Source: Brevipalpus yothersi
Taxonomy: Eukaryota; Arthropoda; Arachnida; Trombidiformes; Tenuipalpidae
Direction: 5' to 3'
Length of the DNA stretch: 64,000 nt
Assembly: GCA_003956705.1 (NCBI GenBank)
Contig: QZCP01000114.1
Coordinates: 28,058-92,057 of the forward strand
Shown here in pieces: positions 49,148 through 61,403 of the stretch. The position numbers were made by a program, and so were the translations under genes. Every line of letters begins with the position of its first letter. Within the stretch, counting starts at the first letter, position 1. The notes beneath the pieces are model-generated. The model worked only from the letters and a program-made list of their open reading frames with translations, was not told where the DNA came from and ran no database searches.

Positions 49148-52100
49148 TGAATCAGATTTAGTTCAATTCAAACAAAATGACGATCATCATGACAAATAAT
49201 TTAAATTTCAAATTTTCTATCTCATGATGATGTATGTGCAACTCGAAGACATTATCTATGAACGCCTGATCCACGTCCATTTGAAGAGGCTAGCAGTTTA
49301 TGTGATTTTGAAGCCCCAGAATTCAAAAAGATATCCAATATAGTGTAGAGAGAGAAAAAGAAGAGGAGGAGGAGGAAGACTGAAGATTGTCAATATTGTA
49401 ACAACATTACTATCAATATTACATGTATGGGAAGCATTAGAGTCCAATATAATGTGTGCGTAGGTAGGAGCCAATTTATCAGTTTATTGTCGATTGTTAA
49501 TGATGAGACTAGATGATATGGCTCGCATGGTTTGCCTCTAATAACCAAAATTGCGATGATCAGAACGAGGTAGAGTCATAAGATTCAGCAGAATCAAGGA
49601 AATAAACAATGTCGAGATTCTTCGTTCAGAAGAGAGAAAATAATGCTACGTCAGTCTGTTCATACCTATTGATAACGAATCATTTTGAATTCATTTCCTA
49701 AGTGAGAAAACATATTTTTGGATCAGATAATCGTCTGTTCACCATAATAAAGCCTTGAAATTACATTTTTGATAGCCCAGACTAATCTCGATGGATTGTC
49801 ACTAGCGAAGCCATATTGGATGAGTTCTGTAAATGAAGTCATCAATTGAAACTCATGATGCTCTGAAACAGCTCCTGTTTAGAGTGTCTGAAATAAGCCA
49901 TTCAAGGAAGAAGCTATACCAATGTGTAATGATATGTGTATTCCAGCTGGATGATTCAATCAGATTTAGAAATCATTGATCAACTAAAAGCTATCTAATG
50001 AAAGCAAACGTTCAAAAATAGCTTCCAACCCAGATCTCAGTCAATTGAATATTTGAAGCGAAAAATAATTGATTTAGTTTATCTCCCATCAGACAAGCCT
50101 AATAAACGAGTGCAAAAAAATCATAGAATAATGAAAATTAAATGAACTCATGTTATCCAGAATTTTTTCCCTGGGAAAGAAAAAGATCAGATATTTAAGA
50201 GGTGAGTGAGCTTGATAATTCTGAAAGTTTCAGCAGTCTTTCCATTAATGATAGTTTTTCTCCCAAAACTCAGAAATAAATCTGACTCCATGTGATTGGA
50301 CTTGGTTGATTGGAACAGAGTGCGTGTTCATGTTTACCTGGACAGTTGATTGAAACTCACTTTTAAAACATGAGAATGGTCAATCTCATATTTTCTTCCA
50401 AGAAAAGCAGACCTAAATGAGTCTGCTCCTTGGTTTAGGTTCAAAATGTTAGGTCAGATGAATCAGAATTCAGCACTAGAGGAAATAATTTGGGCTATAT
50501 GCTATCCCGCAAAGCATTGAGCTATAGATTTTATTCGTAGGTGATCAGCCAGTATACTGAGAAATGAATAAACTCCCATAAGTTTCTCCAATTTATTTTT
50601 TACTGGTAAAGTTTGCAAACAGAATTACCAGCATAACTCTCAAAAACATGTAATATCTGATCGATTGCTCAAGCTTGAATAAGACAAGAGGGTTCCGCGG
50701 AATATATTGTACTTGACTGATTGGATAGACTCAGATTGTTAAGATAATTTTTCCACTAGGAAGTTTTCTACTAGGAAGATAGGCTTACCCATGAATTGAT
50801 TGATAGTGAATCAAAGTAGAAAAGTGATGAAAATAACAATTGATTTGGTTTGTCTTGAACTATCAAGTGCTAAAGTAATGACACTATCGACAAAGCTTTC
50901 CCATAATACTAAGTGGCAAAGTTCATCAGAACCTCTGATAAATAGAATGTGACTGCCCAAAATGAGGATATCTCTTTTGGTCCTTTGATGGCTAGTGCAA
51001 TGAGCATAATTCCAGTTGCCCATCGAAGCACTTGATAATTTGATTCAAATGACTTGAGTAAATTGCTAAAGTCAAGAAGATTCTCACTCAATAGCAGAAG
51101 ATTAGATACGGTTTCACAAGAGATCCTGTCATGGAACCATTTTGGATAAAATTGACCAGAGAATATTTCTCTGGATGGAACACTAGAGAAAAAGTCGGAC
51201 TTAGACTTGAATATCATGAAGCCCACTGAGAAAGTGCAATCAGTTTGAATCATCTACTATACAATACCAATGAAAAGCTCGACATGATAGTTTTGGTTAT
51301 TTCAAACAAGTTCAGAATGCTTCTTGTTCCTTTCTACAAAAGGTCTCATTCCTTCTGTGATATGGATTCCTCCAATAAGATGACAAGCAAATGATTGCCC
51401 TGGAGGATAGAGAATTCTCATATTTTGATCTCACAGAGGTTAACGGAGAGATACAGTAAGGGAGAATCTTCAATCTTGACAATATGGGGTAAAGAGAAGA
51501 AAACAAGAACGAGAACAAGTGGGTGGACTGGTCAAGAGTTGTTACATGGAAAGTTAAGGTGATTTGAGGTAGAATTCTTGGAAAGGACAGAACTTCTCCA
51601 GATCAATAAAACATTGAATGCTACTATAGTCTATGCTCTCAACAACATCCATGCTATTCGATGACTTGAATTCCAATGAGCTCGGTGAATCAAAAGTGAA
51701 ATCATGAACTCTCAAGATGATTATCCATTAAAAAGAAAAATGCACCTTGAATGAGAAGAGAATTTTAAGACTCAAATCAAAATCGATTCCAAGAAAATCG
51801 AAATGTTCTGGGTTCATTCATGTCCAACATACAAGATAACCAATTCATCCCAGATATCAAGGAAATACAATAAAATAAGATCCTATGGATACAATAAACA
51901 TGGTACAATGTAAGTTTTGTCACTGTCCACAATTGAATCAACTATCCAAGAAATTTCACCATTTCAATATAAGGCCATTGACTCTAGTCACTTGGTGAAT
52001 CCAATGAACAACACTATTCAATCCTTGTATCAAGCGTATTTACTTGACCTTTCTTGAAGATGCATACAAATAAGGAATCAATTGACTTGGTTAGATAGTG

Positions 52101-55100
52101 ACCTTTGACGAAATGAAAAAGAACTTTATAATATATTTAGTAAATTAAGTAAAGGTCCAGACATTTGATTGAACTTTCACCTAAAAACGAATTCGTAGAT
52201 GAAGAGACACTCAATCAAGTAGACAATGGAAGACAAGCCTCAAAAATATAATGTGTGACGGAAGAGTGTTTCGCTTCGTAATCAAATTGTAGTGATTTAC
52301 TTTCAACGACTATTCGAAAAGCATTTCATTTAATGTTCGCATGAATTTGAGCAGTAGTATCAGTATTGGGGTCTGGAATATCAGAAGATTTGTGATGGTG
52401 GAGGTGAGTGGTTAAATGAGGCATCAAATACACCTCGATTGTAGCAAGCGATAGTAATAACGAGTGAACCAATATTCGGGAACATTTAGAAGGAGAGAGA
52501 AAAAGAAAGAGAAAGACAGAGAAAGTTTCATCTACTCACCGAATGAGGAGAAAATGTATTGCAAATTGCTTGAGATGATAATTTGAATGGTGGATGCAAA
52601 AAAGCATGCAGAGGAAATTAATATCACAGTAATGATGATGAACAGGGTGATTGTGTGTCGAAGAAGATTGGTTGGACGAGAATGGCCATAAACATTGATG
52701 ATAACTCCTCCGAATTGTGTCCAAACCATGAAACATTCACGAGCCGCCTAAATCCAAGACTAAAAGAGAGAAGAAAATAGAAAGTGACTTCAATTGATGA
52801 ACATTAGTTTGAATAGCTTGTTGTTTTGATTTAAGTGAGCATGAAATTTCAAATCTACACTCTGAACACGTGCTTGAGAGAGAAGCAAGATAGAATAGAA
52901 ATTGTCAGACTAATAAAGTTCACCCAATGATATATTAATTCTATACGAGTTTCACAATGGAAAGATCCATGTAACCTACTGAATTCTCACTGGAGCGAGA
53001 AATCATCCAATATTTGATACTTCAATTCGGAAAATGATATGTTTTCGAGTGGTTAATAATTAATAGAACACAATCTGGAACACTGATTCCCCTCTCTTCA
53101 CCAATATGACCTACCAATTCTGTGATGGAATCATTCATAATTGATCAACTTAGTAGAATTGAATCCAGCAAAACTCTAAAGTGATTATTTTCAATATCCG
53201 AAATGAGTAGCTGATAAAATTTCATGCCTCTGATGCCATGCCTTATGCTTCAACACATTCAATCAAAAAATCAATGAGGACCTATCGATAGTAGATTGCC
53301 TTTCTTACCTGCAACAGGTCTAGAGTGTTAACGAATCGAAATCTTACCTTCATATTCATGATTATACTTACAGTTAGAATTCGTGGGTTAGAATCTTCAA
53401 TATGAACTCAATCTGATTTCTTTATCTGACATATCCAACAATTCATGGAATTGTAATGTCTTTTGGGAGAAACTCGTGCAAGAATCGAAACTGATTAGAG
53501 CATTCGTATGAGACCTCTGGTATTCCCAGGGACCTGGATAAATGTTCCGAGGATCCATCCGAATCGATTTTGAGAAGCATCAAAAAAGAGGAATGCCATT
53601 GGAAAAAAGACCGAATTTCATCACGCTCTAAAGACAGTGGACATGAAAAACGAAACATACATAGTTGATAACATAAAAACATTACTGAATGAAAACATTT
53701 GTCATACAATAATAATTCAAGTTTATGAGGCCAAAATCATTTGATCATGAAGATGAATTATGAATTCAAATAGGAATTGAGAACTTCGATCATTGTTGGG
53801 CTCGTTGAATTGCAAGCATTCCTCCTCAAATTTCATCAAATCATAGATCATCAACTTGAGTATCAAAATCAAATCATTTATTACAGATTTTGTTCTGATC
53901 ATCTATATACACGACCATTAGAATTCTTGGATCATGTGTGTATAGGGTTGTATTCTTTTAACCTTTCTTTTTTCCATCGTTTTTGATATAAAAAAGAACA
54001 TTTTCTTCACATTATTGCTCCTAAATCCTTTCTGGATCCTTTCATATCTAGCTTTTGGAGGTTTTGACTCGCCATTTACCTGCTCAAGAGACCAAATAAA
54101 CAAACATCCACTCAAGAAAATAAGATGAGCTCAAGTAGGTAGATATTCCATGGATCCACTATATCAAGTATGAATTAACAAGAACTCTGACTTTTCTTTT
54201 TACCTACACTTGAGAGGTGATGAAAGATCTTCTACATCTAAAACAATGTGATCTCATTTGCTAATTAAAATGAGACTTTGCATCTTTTTCCACCTGTTCT
54301 CGTTTTCATTCATGGTTCACCTCTATACCTATCTTATTTTCAACCAACACAACAAGTGACAATAACTCTTCTTTTTTATGTAACAGTTCACCTTCTCAAA
54401 TGATTACACGAAAATCTTCTGATGAAAAGCAATTTCCTCTTCCTCTGAGAACTTCTGGAGAAATGAGCAATGAGTGGGATGACAAAAAAAAGAAGAATCC
54501 AAATATAAGCTTAAGCAAATGTAGAGAGATAGAGTGGGAATTCAGATGGAACATTCAACAGAATTCAACTTCCTCCAGAAGTGTCTGTTATCGAGATTAG
54601 TAAAGTCGATGAGTTTTTGGTGGATACTTTTTTTAACAATCGCTCGAATTGAGAATTGAGAATCATTTGATACACGCTAGTAAGTAAAGAGTTGAAAAGT
54701 GAAAAAGGATAAAAAAACTCTCCAATCTAACTCCAATTTTGATACTCTTCCTGTTTTTCTAGAGTTTTTTTGTTTGACTTTTTCTCATAACTCGAAGCGA
54801 GAAGAACCCCTCAACATTACCGTTATTCATGGTATTGAATGTTTCCTCGAAATTCTCTCTGATTGCTTTGGTTTTGTGATTCTGCATTCACTTGAATCTA
54901 AATTAGAAGAAGTGCTACATTTCCCAATTTTCCGAGTATCTCTCTGACTATATATGTAGATAGCTACACAATTTCAATGCGATCAAAGCAGCTTGTGCTC
55001 CTGTAAAGCAAATACAGGTAAGTAGCCGAATAGAAAAAATGCTGTGTATCTTGAGCCGTTGCTTGATCTTCTCTATCGTAAGGAACCGATATTGTCTAGG

Positions 55101-56655
55101 AAAAAACCTCAAACTATTAAATATTCAGAAAAAAAAAATTTCTACGAAAAATTGAATAACAGATGTGAATTTAGTACTTACTCCAGCCATGAAGTCATAA
55201 ATTAAGGTTAACACTATTTTTATTGAGTTTTGCTGGTGGTCAAAAGCGTTTAATGAAGATACATGAATAGCCCAGGGCTCAGAGCTACCATGTCATGGTT
55301 CCGTAAATAATCATGAATGCAATTCCAATATCTAGAGGAGAATGATAGTATGAATGAAGTAATTGGAAGAATAAACAATCAAAGAGAATCGGTCTTGAGG
55401 GAATCTTGTTCAAAGGTTTCCCATCAAAGGTCAGACTTTTTGTATTATGGTAAACTCAAATAGATACCTTTGAAAACGGTTTATATGGGTCACACACTTT
55501 CAGAAGCAGTTTCCCTGAATATTGTCCAAGGGACATAAGAAATTGTTGAAATGGAAGTTCAAATACTGATCACCATGGATTGAATGATGAATGTGTTGGA
55601 AAAAAATGAATAGGTCATCAGGGAGATATTCAGTCAACATCAAGAGTGAAAAGAACTTCCGAAAAGTAGGCATTTTACCGGGAATACAATTGAGGAAAGA
55701 ATAGTATATAGAAAGAGAGAACCAAATCATCACCACAGGTAAGCTATAGTAGAGGTTAAGAATCGAACTTTCTAGTATCTGGTGAAGCCATTCCAGTCAT
55801 ATTACTGGAAGATTCATCAGAACACATACAATGTTCAATCTATCTGAAAATCTATCCCATATCAGGGAACAATAGAGAATAATTTCAAAAATTCCTATAA
55901 GCTGGTATTCTAGTTGAATATCACTGGAAAAGAAAAATTTTTTTGAAGATAAAAGTTAAAGTTGAACGAACTACTAGTCTTCTTTTCTGTATGTATTCAA
56001 TCTACTTCGGATGTTATTTCTTTCCATTGTTATCTATTCCATATAAGCCTAGATTTCTGATTCCGTAGGAATGATGTGAGACACATCTTTCAATCAAATA
56101 GATGTACCATGATTAGGGAAGAGCAAGAGAAAATGATGATCATGAAAATGCATCAGTGGGCTGTTCAATTTATCCCGAGGAAATCATTCTCTTTCTCTTT
56201 CTCTCTCTTTCTCCAGTAACATTTATAAATAAACGATCTATTCGTCCTACTAGGGAAAAATTCTCATACATTCAGTTTACTAGATTCTTATCGACAGTGA
56301 AGTGAAATCATCCATAATTGATCCTTAACATGGACAAGTCGTGTCTCCATATGAGTGGCCATCAGCTTTCCAATGTTACAATTGAAAGTACAGAGGCTAA
56401 TCGAGGCTATATGAACTGAATTCTTCCGATCTTAACGATCAAAAATCACTGTTCAGCCATGATAGCTGAAATATCTCTCTTCAATGTTCTATGTCACTTG
56501 ATCATTTAGGGTAGAGAGGGAGAGAGAGAGAAATAATACTACCAATGACATTGATTTACCATGATGACAATCATCATTGAGGAGACAATATTGGTCCATA
56601 GTTGGTTGGTTAGTTAACAAGTGGAGGCCGAATAATTAAAGGTCAAGAGAATGCC
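49148..56655 (-). pseudogene. Broken partial duplicate of the SLC6 gene
   Basis: This 7.5 kb stretch is a same-orientation copy of about 25660-34430, from intron 8 to intron 2 of the SLC6 gene, introns included. Exon counterparts: exon 8 at about 49435-49635, exon 7 at about 50785-51180, exon 6 at 52759-52540, exon 4 at about 55200-55335 and exon 3 at about 55470-55600. Exon 5 is not recognisable, and exons 1, 2 and 9 lie outside the copy. Lesions are clear. Exon 8 has lost about 16 bases near 49590. Exon 7 has lost 4 bases at 50915/50916. Exon 6 has an in-frame TAG at 52750-52748 where the parent has Leu. Exons 3 and 4 are strongly diverged. It can make no transporter. The exon 6 block is far more similar to its parent than the rest. 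Confidence 0.92.
52231..52780 (-). repeat. Recently homogenised block between the SLC6 gene and its pseudogene
   Basis: This block pairs with 28858-29410. I count about 14 substitutions over some 540 bases (about 97% identity by eye), plus small length changes in a GA-rich run. Neighbouring duplicated segments such as exon 7 are nearer 80%. The block covers exon 6 and about 370 bases of intron 6. Confidence 0.8.
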
Positions 56656-59156
56656 ATAATATCAAAATGAATGATACTAATAAAAAATAAGTGTATCACA
56701 CGACCATGAAATTTTCATCAAAAAGAATTGAAGATCTGGATACAATCGAAATCTTTCAATTCATCTTTCATTTTCCAGCTCATCAGATATCGATAATGTG
56801 TCAAAATATTGACAATAATTAGATGAAAAGGTTAAAGTTTCAACATTTTTCGTTTTTCCTTCATTCAATCAGACCAGTTTCATTGAGTCACCAGGGCTAA
56901 ATAGATTAGGAAGTGTCTTTATTGTTTCCTTGATCATAACCTCTTAACTCATTGATGATCAAATCGAGGAGAACATGATATGTGTCAATGATATTCACCA
57001 GTTTTTATGAAAGAGGAAATGAAAAATGCTTACCTCTGACTCTTTATGAGAAAATTTCATGTTTGAATTCGTTGATAATAGAGTTTAAGCCGGAGATTGA
57101 AAGTTGATTCAAAGTATGATTCATCAGCACTGAGGAATTTTTGTTGCCGGTAGTTGATCAAATTAATTGGATGACTTCCAAGCTGTTTTCTGTCGTTGAT
57201 CCAATGATAATGACAGTTTATATGTCTTTAGCTTTCATTACTGCTATAGTATTCACAAAAATGTAGGCCACCAACGTTGAGAATATATCTGAAAATTCTT
57301 GTTGAGCTGAAATATTTTATATTTTATAATTGAATGAGAGAGCTGATTTTGGAAAGTTTGAATGAGCCATTACTGTATTATCAAAATTAAATTATCTATA
57401 AAAGAAAAAAGATGGCTTTCAAAACAAGCAAACGCTTTGGTTTGAATTGCTTGGTCAATAGCATGATATAATTCATCCAGTAGTGAATGAAGATAAGCCC
57501 TTTCATACATGCTAAAGAATAAAATAATCATTTCATAGATACTCATTCCTCAGGATATTTATTTTATTACACGAGCCAATCTATCACTCCCAATTTTCCT
57601 CACTTTTTGAAGTGATCCTGCATCTCCCAATCGTATTGGATTGAATGGAAAAATCTAACGTTAAAAAGACACTTACAGACAAACACTCTTTTTTGAGGAA
57701 TGAATTCTGAGAGTTTCATCCAATGTTTGTGTTGTTTGAGTGCTCTCAGGGAAAAAATGATAGAGATATAAAGTACTCTTCAAGTAATTTCAAGTATTCC
57801 CACTGATTTTATACCACTTTCATCCATTTTTCACCCAATTGAAGTTTTTTTATCTCGCCTCTAGTCAATAGATCATGGCAATATTCACCATCATCTAACC
57901 TGCATCATGTCTTCATACAAGTGGATACCTCTTGGCAGATTGCTACCTTTCTAGCATCATATTTTACACGAGCTCATTTGATTTTATGGTTAAAGTAAAC
58001 AACATATTCAGCATATATTCATTTATGATTAACTCAATGCTTAAAGTCAATTATCTTGGAATAATCTGACTCATGGAATACATAAACATTGTTGAATCGA
58101 TAAATGGTGTTATATGAGGCCATTACAAATGTTTTATTGCCTATTCTTTGTTCATGACGATAAATGAGGGATATTCTCACATATATTGGCCAAATTTGAT
58201 GGAATTATAGTCTTCAAGCGTTGACAGTAATTTTTGGTAAAACTTATGGAATATTGTGTGTCAGATCAGGAATAAAAGACTTAAAAATCAAAAATTGGGT
58301 CGATTCAAAAGGAATGAGATTAAAATGAGAATGTTTAGGATCGATTATCAATGATCTAACCGAATCAGTTCCAATGAATTATGTCTCTACCATGAAGAAT
58401 GGAACATAAATAGGACACATAAGTGAATATGGCAATCTTTTTTACCGAAAACATTTTTTCACTTCACTCAAGTAAAAGGATGAGATTTGTAATACAATCT
58501 TTTCCAGCTATTTTCGTAAAGATTTGGATGATCGAATCTATTGTGTATGGTTATATATATATATATATATATATCTGAATGCGAAGAATACAATATTGGA
58601 AATTTTCTCAAAATAAATTCACCGCAGCATGGTAACAGAACTTTTTGCTTCCTTTAGTGAAAAAAAGGAAATTCTCAATTCGAGGACATCTAAATCCCTT
58701 TAACCTTAACTTTGCTTCCTTATAAGATTATTCATGGTAAAATGTTCATAATTCATTCCGATATCACAACCATAGTGTATATAAGTGAGAAAAAAAACAT
58801 GTTCACTTGCCTTAATTGATATTGCAAAAAGAAGCATCCAACAGGTACTGCTGATAATCCCAAGACTATAACTTTTTTCGTCTTTTTTTATCCAACTGGA
58901 AGTATTCGAAGATTGGAGCACAGCTTTATTGATAATATCCATCTTTTCATCAAAGTTTCTCTCTTTTTCTCTCTTTCAGTTACTTCTCTTAGAGCAAAAA
59001 CACTCGAGAGTCCCCAGACGAATGGACAAGTTATTAGTCATTACACATGGAAGTACATTATGACTTCATGATAAGATGAACGATATTCAATAGATGAATA
59101 CACCAGATGCATTAGTATATACCCACACTTCGATATACTCGGTGAATCTCTCTCCT

Positions 59157-59233
<77 letters not shown>

Positions 59234-59792
59234 GTCTTTCTTTCTTACTACACTAGGGAAATTGGATAAGAAACTTGCAAACTGAAAACTCACACAAGCG
59301 ATGTGTTTGCCTATCGTATTATCATTGATCGTGGAAGCTCCAAGGTGATCGATCCATCTAATGCTAATTTTTTAGGGAATACTTTTATGGTTAAAAAATT
59401 CTCTATCTCTTCCCTCCAAGCTTCGTTTACCTCATGCTCAATCATAAACCCTGGTAGAAAAGACATGAATTCAAACTCCCTACTGATCATTCTTATCTTA
59501 TATCGAAATCATCCACGAGAAAGAGAGGGAGAACATTCTGATAAGAATACTTTCCACACTCAAAAATACACCAGAACACGATATGTCACCTTTGATAGAG
59601 GTTAAAAGTTCAGAGACGATATTTAGGAGTGATGAGATATGAATTATATTGATACATGCTGTATTTGAAGTGACAAGAGCTGATTTTTGAATAGCTTTTG
59701 GTTGAGAAACAGGCATTTTTCTTTTTCAAAACATTCATATTTTGAGAATATTTTTTTCCTTCTTCTTTATATTACACATTTTATCATAATCA
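56656..59792. other. Spacer between SLC6 pseudogene and Spatzle-like gene
   Basis: No gene supported. Contains an (AT)n run near 58553-58573 and a CT-rich array at 59147-59246. A minus-strand open frame at 58942-58706 with one hydrophobic stretch ends near a GC-type donor but has no partner exon or recognisable family. Confidence 0.5.
59147..59246. repeat. CT-rich microsatellite
   Basis: A CT array of about 60 pure bases (59169-59221) with TTTC-rich edges. Confidence 0.95.
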
Positions 59793-61403
59793 TTATTCAT
59801 CAACATTATTTGATGTTTCCCTATACTTTTGTTTGAATGTTCTTGACTTACGAATCTCACATGAACATCCACTGCGTACGCGAACATAATCCAATCGCCA
59901 TGGTTGACTCTGTAAAATAGTGAAAATTAAGGGTGAAAAGAATTACAACTCAAATTCTTAAATTGAATAAATCTTGTTCAAAGGTATTTTGTGTTAGATG
60001 TTCTTGATACTCTATTTTGGGAACCTCTGGCAAAAAGGACACGCTCAGGGTGGAGGGAAAAAGGTAAAATATCCTCTGGGATCTTGGTGGTATTCAATTT
60101 TGATACTTCAAAAACAATCAGATGATATCGAGGTGAGATTAACTTTGTTTGGTTCAAATGATCAATACAGAAGATTTTTCTGGGCATAGAAGAATTGTGA
60201 GTTGAGGCATGTGTCAACACACAGAATAAATGTGATATATCAAATAATCCAAGCTCAATTCTTCTCTTGGCTATTTTTAAACTGAGTGATGAATCGATGA
60301 ACTGATTTTTTATACTCAAAAAATCTCAGCTAGTTTCATTTCGTATGATTTTCGAAAAAGAAAAATGTCCAGTATCGAGAGTTTTTTGGACAAGCCATAG
60401 GATTCAATTTATAGGTAGGTATATATACATCACTGAAGTTATAAGTAAGTAAAGCCTTTGGAATGAATCTTTCAAGGGAATTCGATCGAAAATTTGATTT
60501 TATCATGTTGAATATTTGATTAATGGAAGCTTCGAAAATTCATCACTAGTTCTAAATCAAAGTTTTCGTTTCTAGTATCTATATTCCTCACAACTTATTA
60601 TTTCCCTCTTCCAGTCATTCCTTCCACTGGATCAATATCAGATGAAAGATCATGACCCTTCAAGCAAGACTCAGTTATAGAATGATCCTCATCAGTGGAA
60701 AGTAAACTTCACAGAACAGAGTAAACTTTGATTGTTAACTTTAGTGAGAGGTAAAAAAAGGGTGAAAATAAGATGTTAGGTGAAAATTTTAATGAAAATC
60801 CACATACCTTGGGGGCACCATAGTCCTTAACTATGGCATATTGATAACTGTATTTTTGAACACAACGTGAATACGGCCTAAGAGTGGGATGAATCAATTG
60901 GCAATATTGATCCCTCTTTTTGCATGATGTTTGAAAGAAACTTTGCCTCGATGTATTTGTATGGTACAATTGAAGTATTCTACCATGTCTTGATACACCT
61001 CCTAAAGAAAGATCAATGAAGGATAGAAAGGAAGAGAAAGAGAGAGGAAGAGAGTAAAAATAGTTTAAAAGAAAATTAATCAGTGTTGTGAGCAAAGTAT
61101 TCCGTTTATGTGGGAATATTCGATTCTGATCATCTAATGGGACTCATTTCACCATGCAATAGGTAACTCTAACGGCTGAAACACTTAGCAATTGGTGATA
61201 ATCGATAAAGTCGGTGGGATAAATCAATCTAATATCTATGAGAATACTTACCCAGAGGCTGGATAATCTCAGAAACACTAGGACAGCATTCAAGTATATT
61301 ATGGGTCCTATAAGGCCGACCTGAATCGATTGTGACTACCGGTCGTGAAGATTGCCTTTTTGCTTTCACATTCATGTTGATATTGAATGGACTAGCTTTA
61401 TAT
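59793..61403 (-). CDS. Spatzle-like cystine-knot ligand (partial, 5' exons not found)
   Basis: Three C-terminal exons: 61403-61252, 61001-60808 and 59909-59793. Boundaries are GT-AG and phases match (1, then 0). They encode about 154 residues. Spatzle proteins are secreted dimeric neurotrophin-like ligands of Toll receptors in arthropod development and immunity. Seven cysteines occur in the expected pattern: ECCPSVSEIIQP, QTSCKKRDQYC, SRCVQKYSY and a final SGCSC. The first exon has KAKR before the knot, a plausible convertase cleavage site. The exon 61403 edge needs an upstream exon ending in phase 2. No signal peptide or prodomain exon could be placed with confidence; an open frame at 61792-61654 is possible but its phase does not fit. 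GTAAGT shortly after the last cysteine is a potential donor, so the extreme C-terminus could differ. Confidence 0.85.

Noticed and set aside
58706..58942. Minus-strand open frame with a hydrophobic segment ending near GCAAGT
   Set aside because: A lone GC-type donor and one hydrophobic stretch are too little; no partner exon found.
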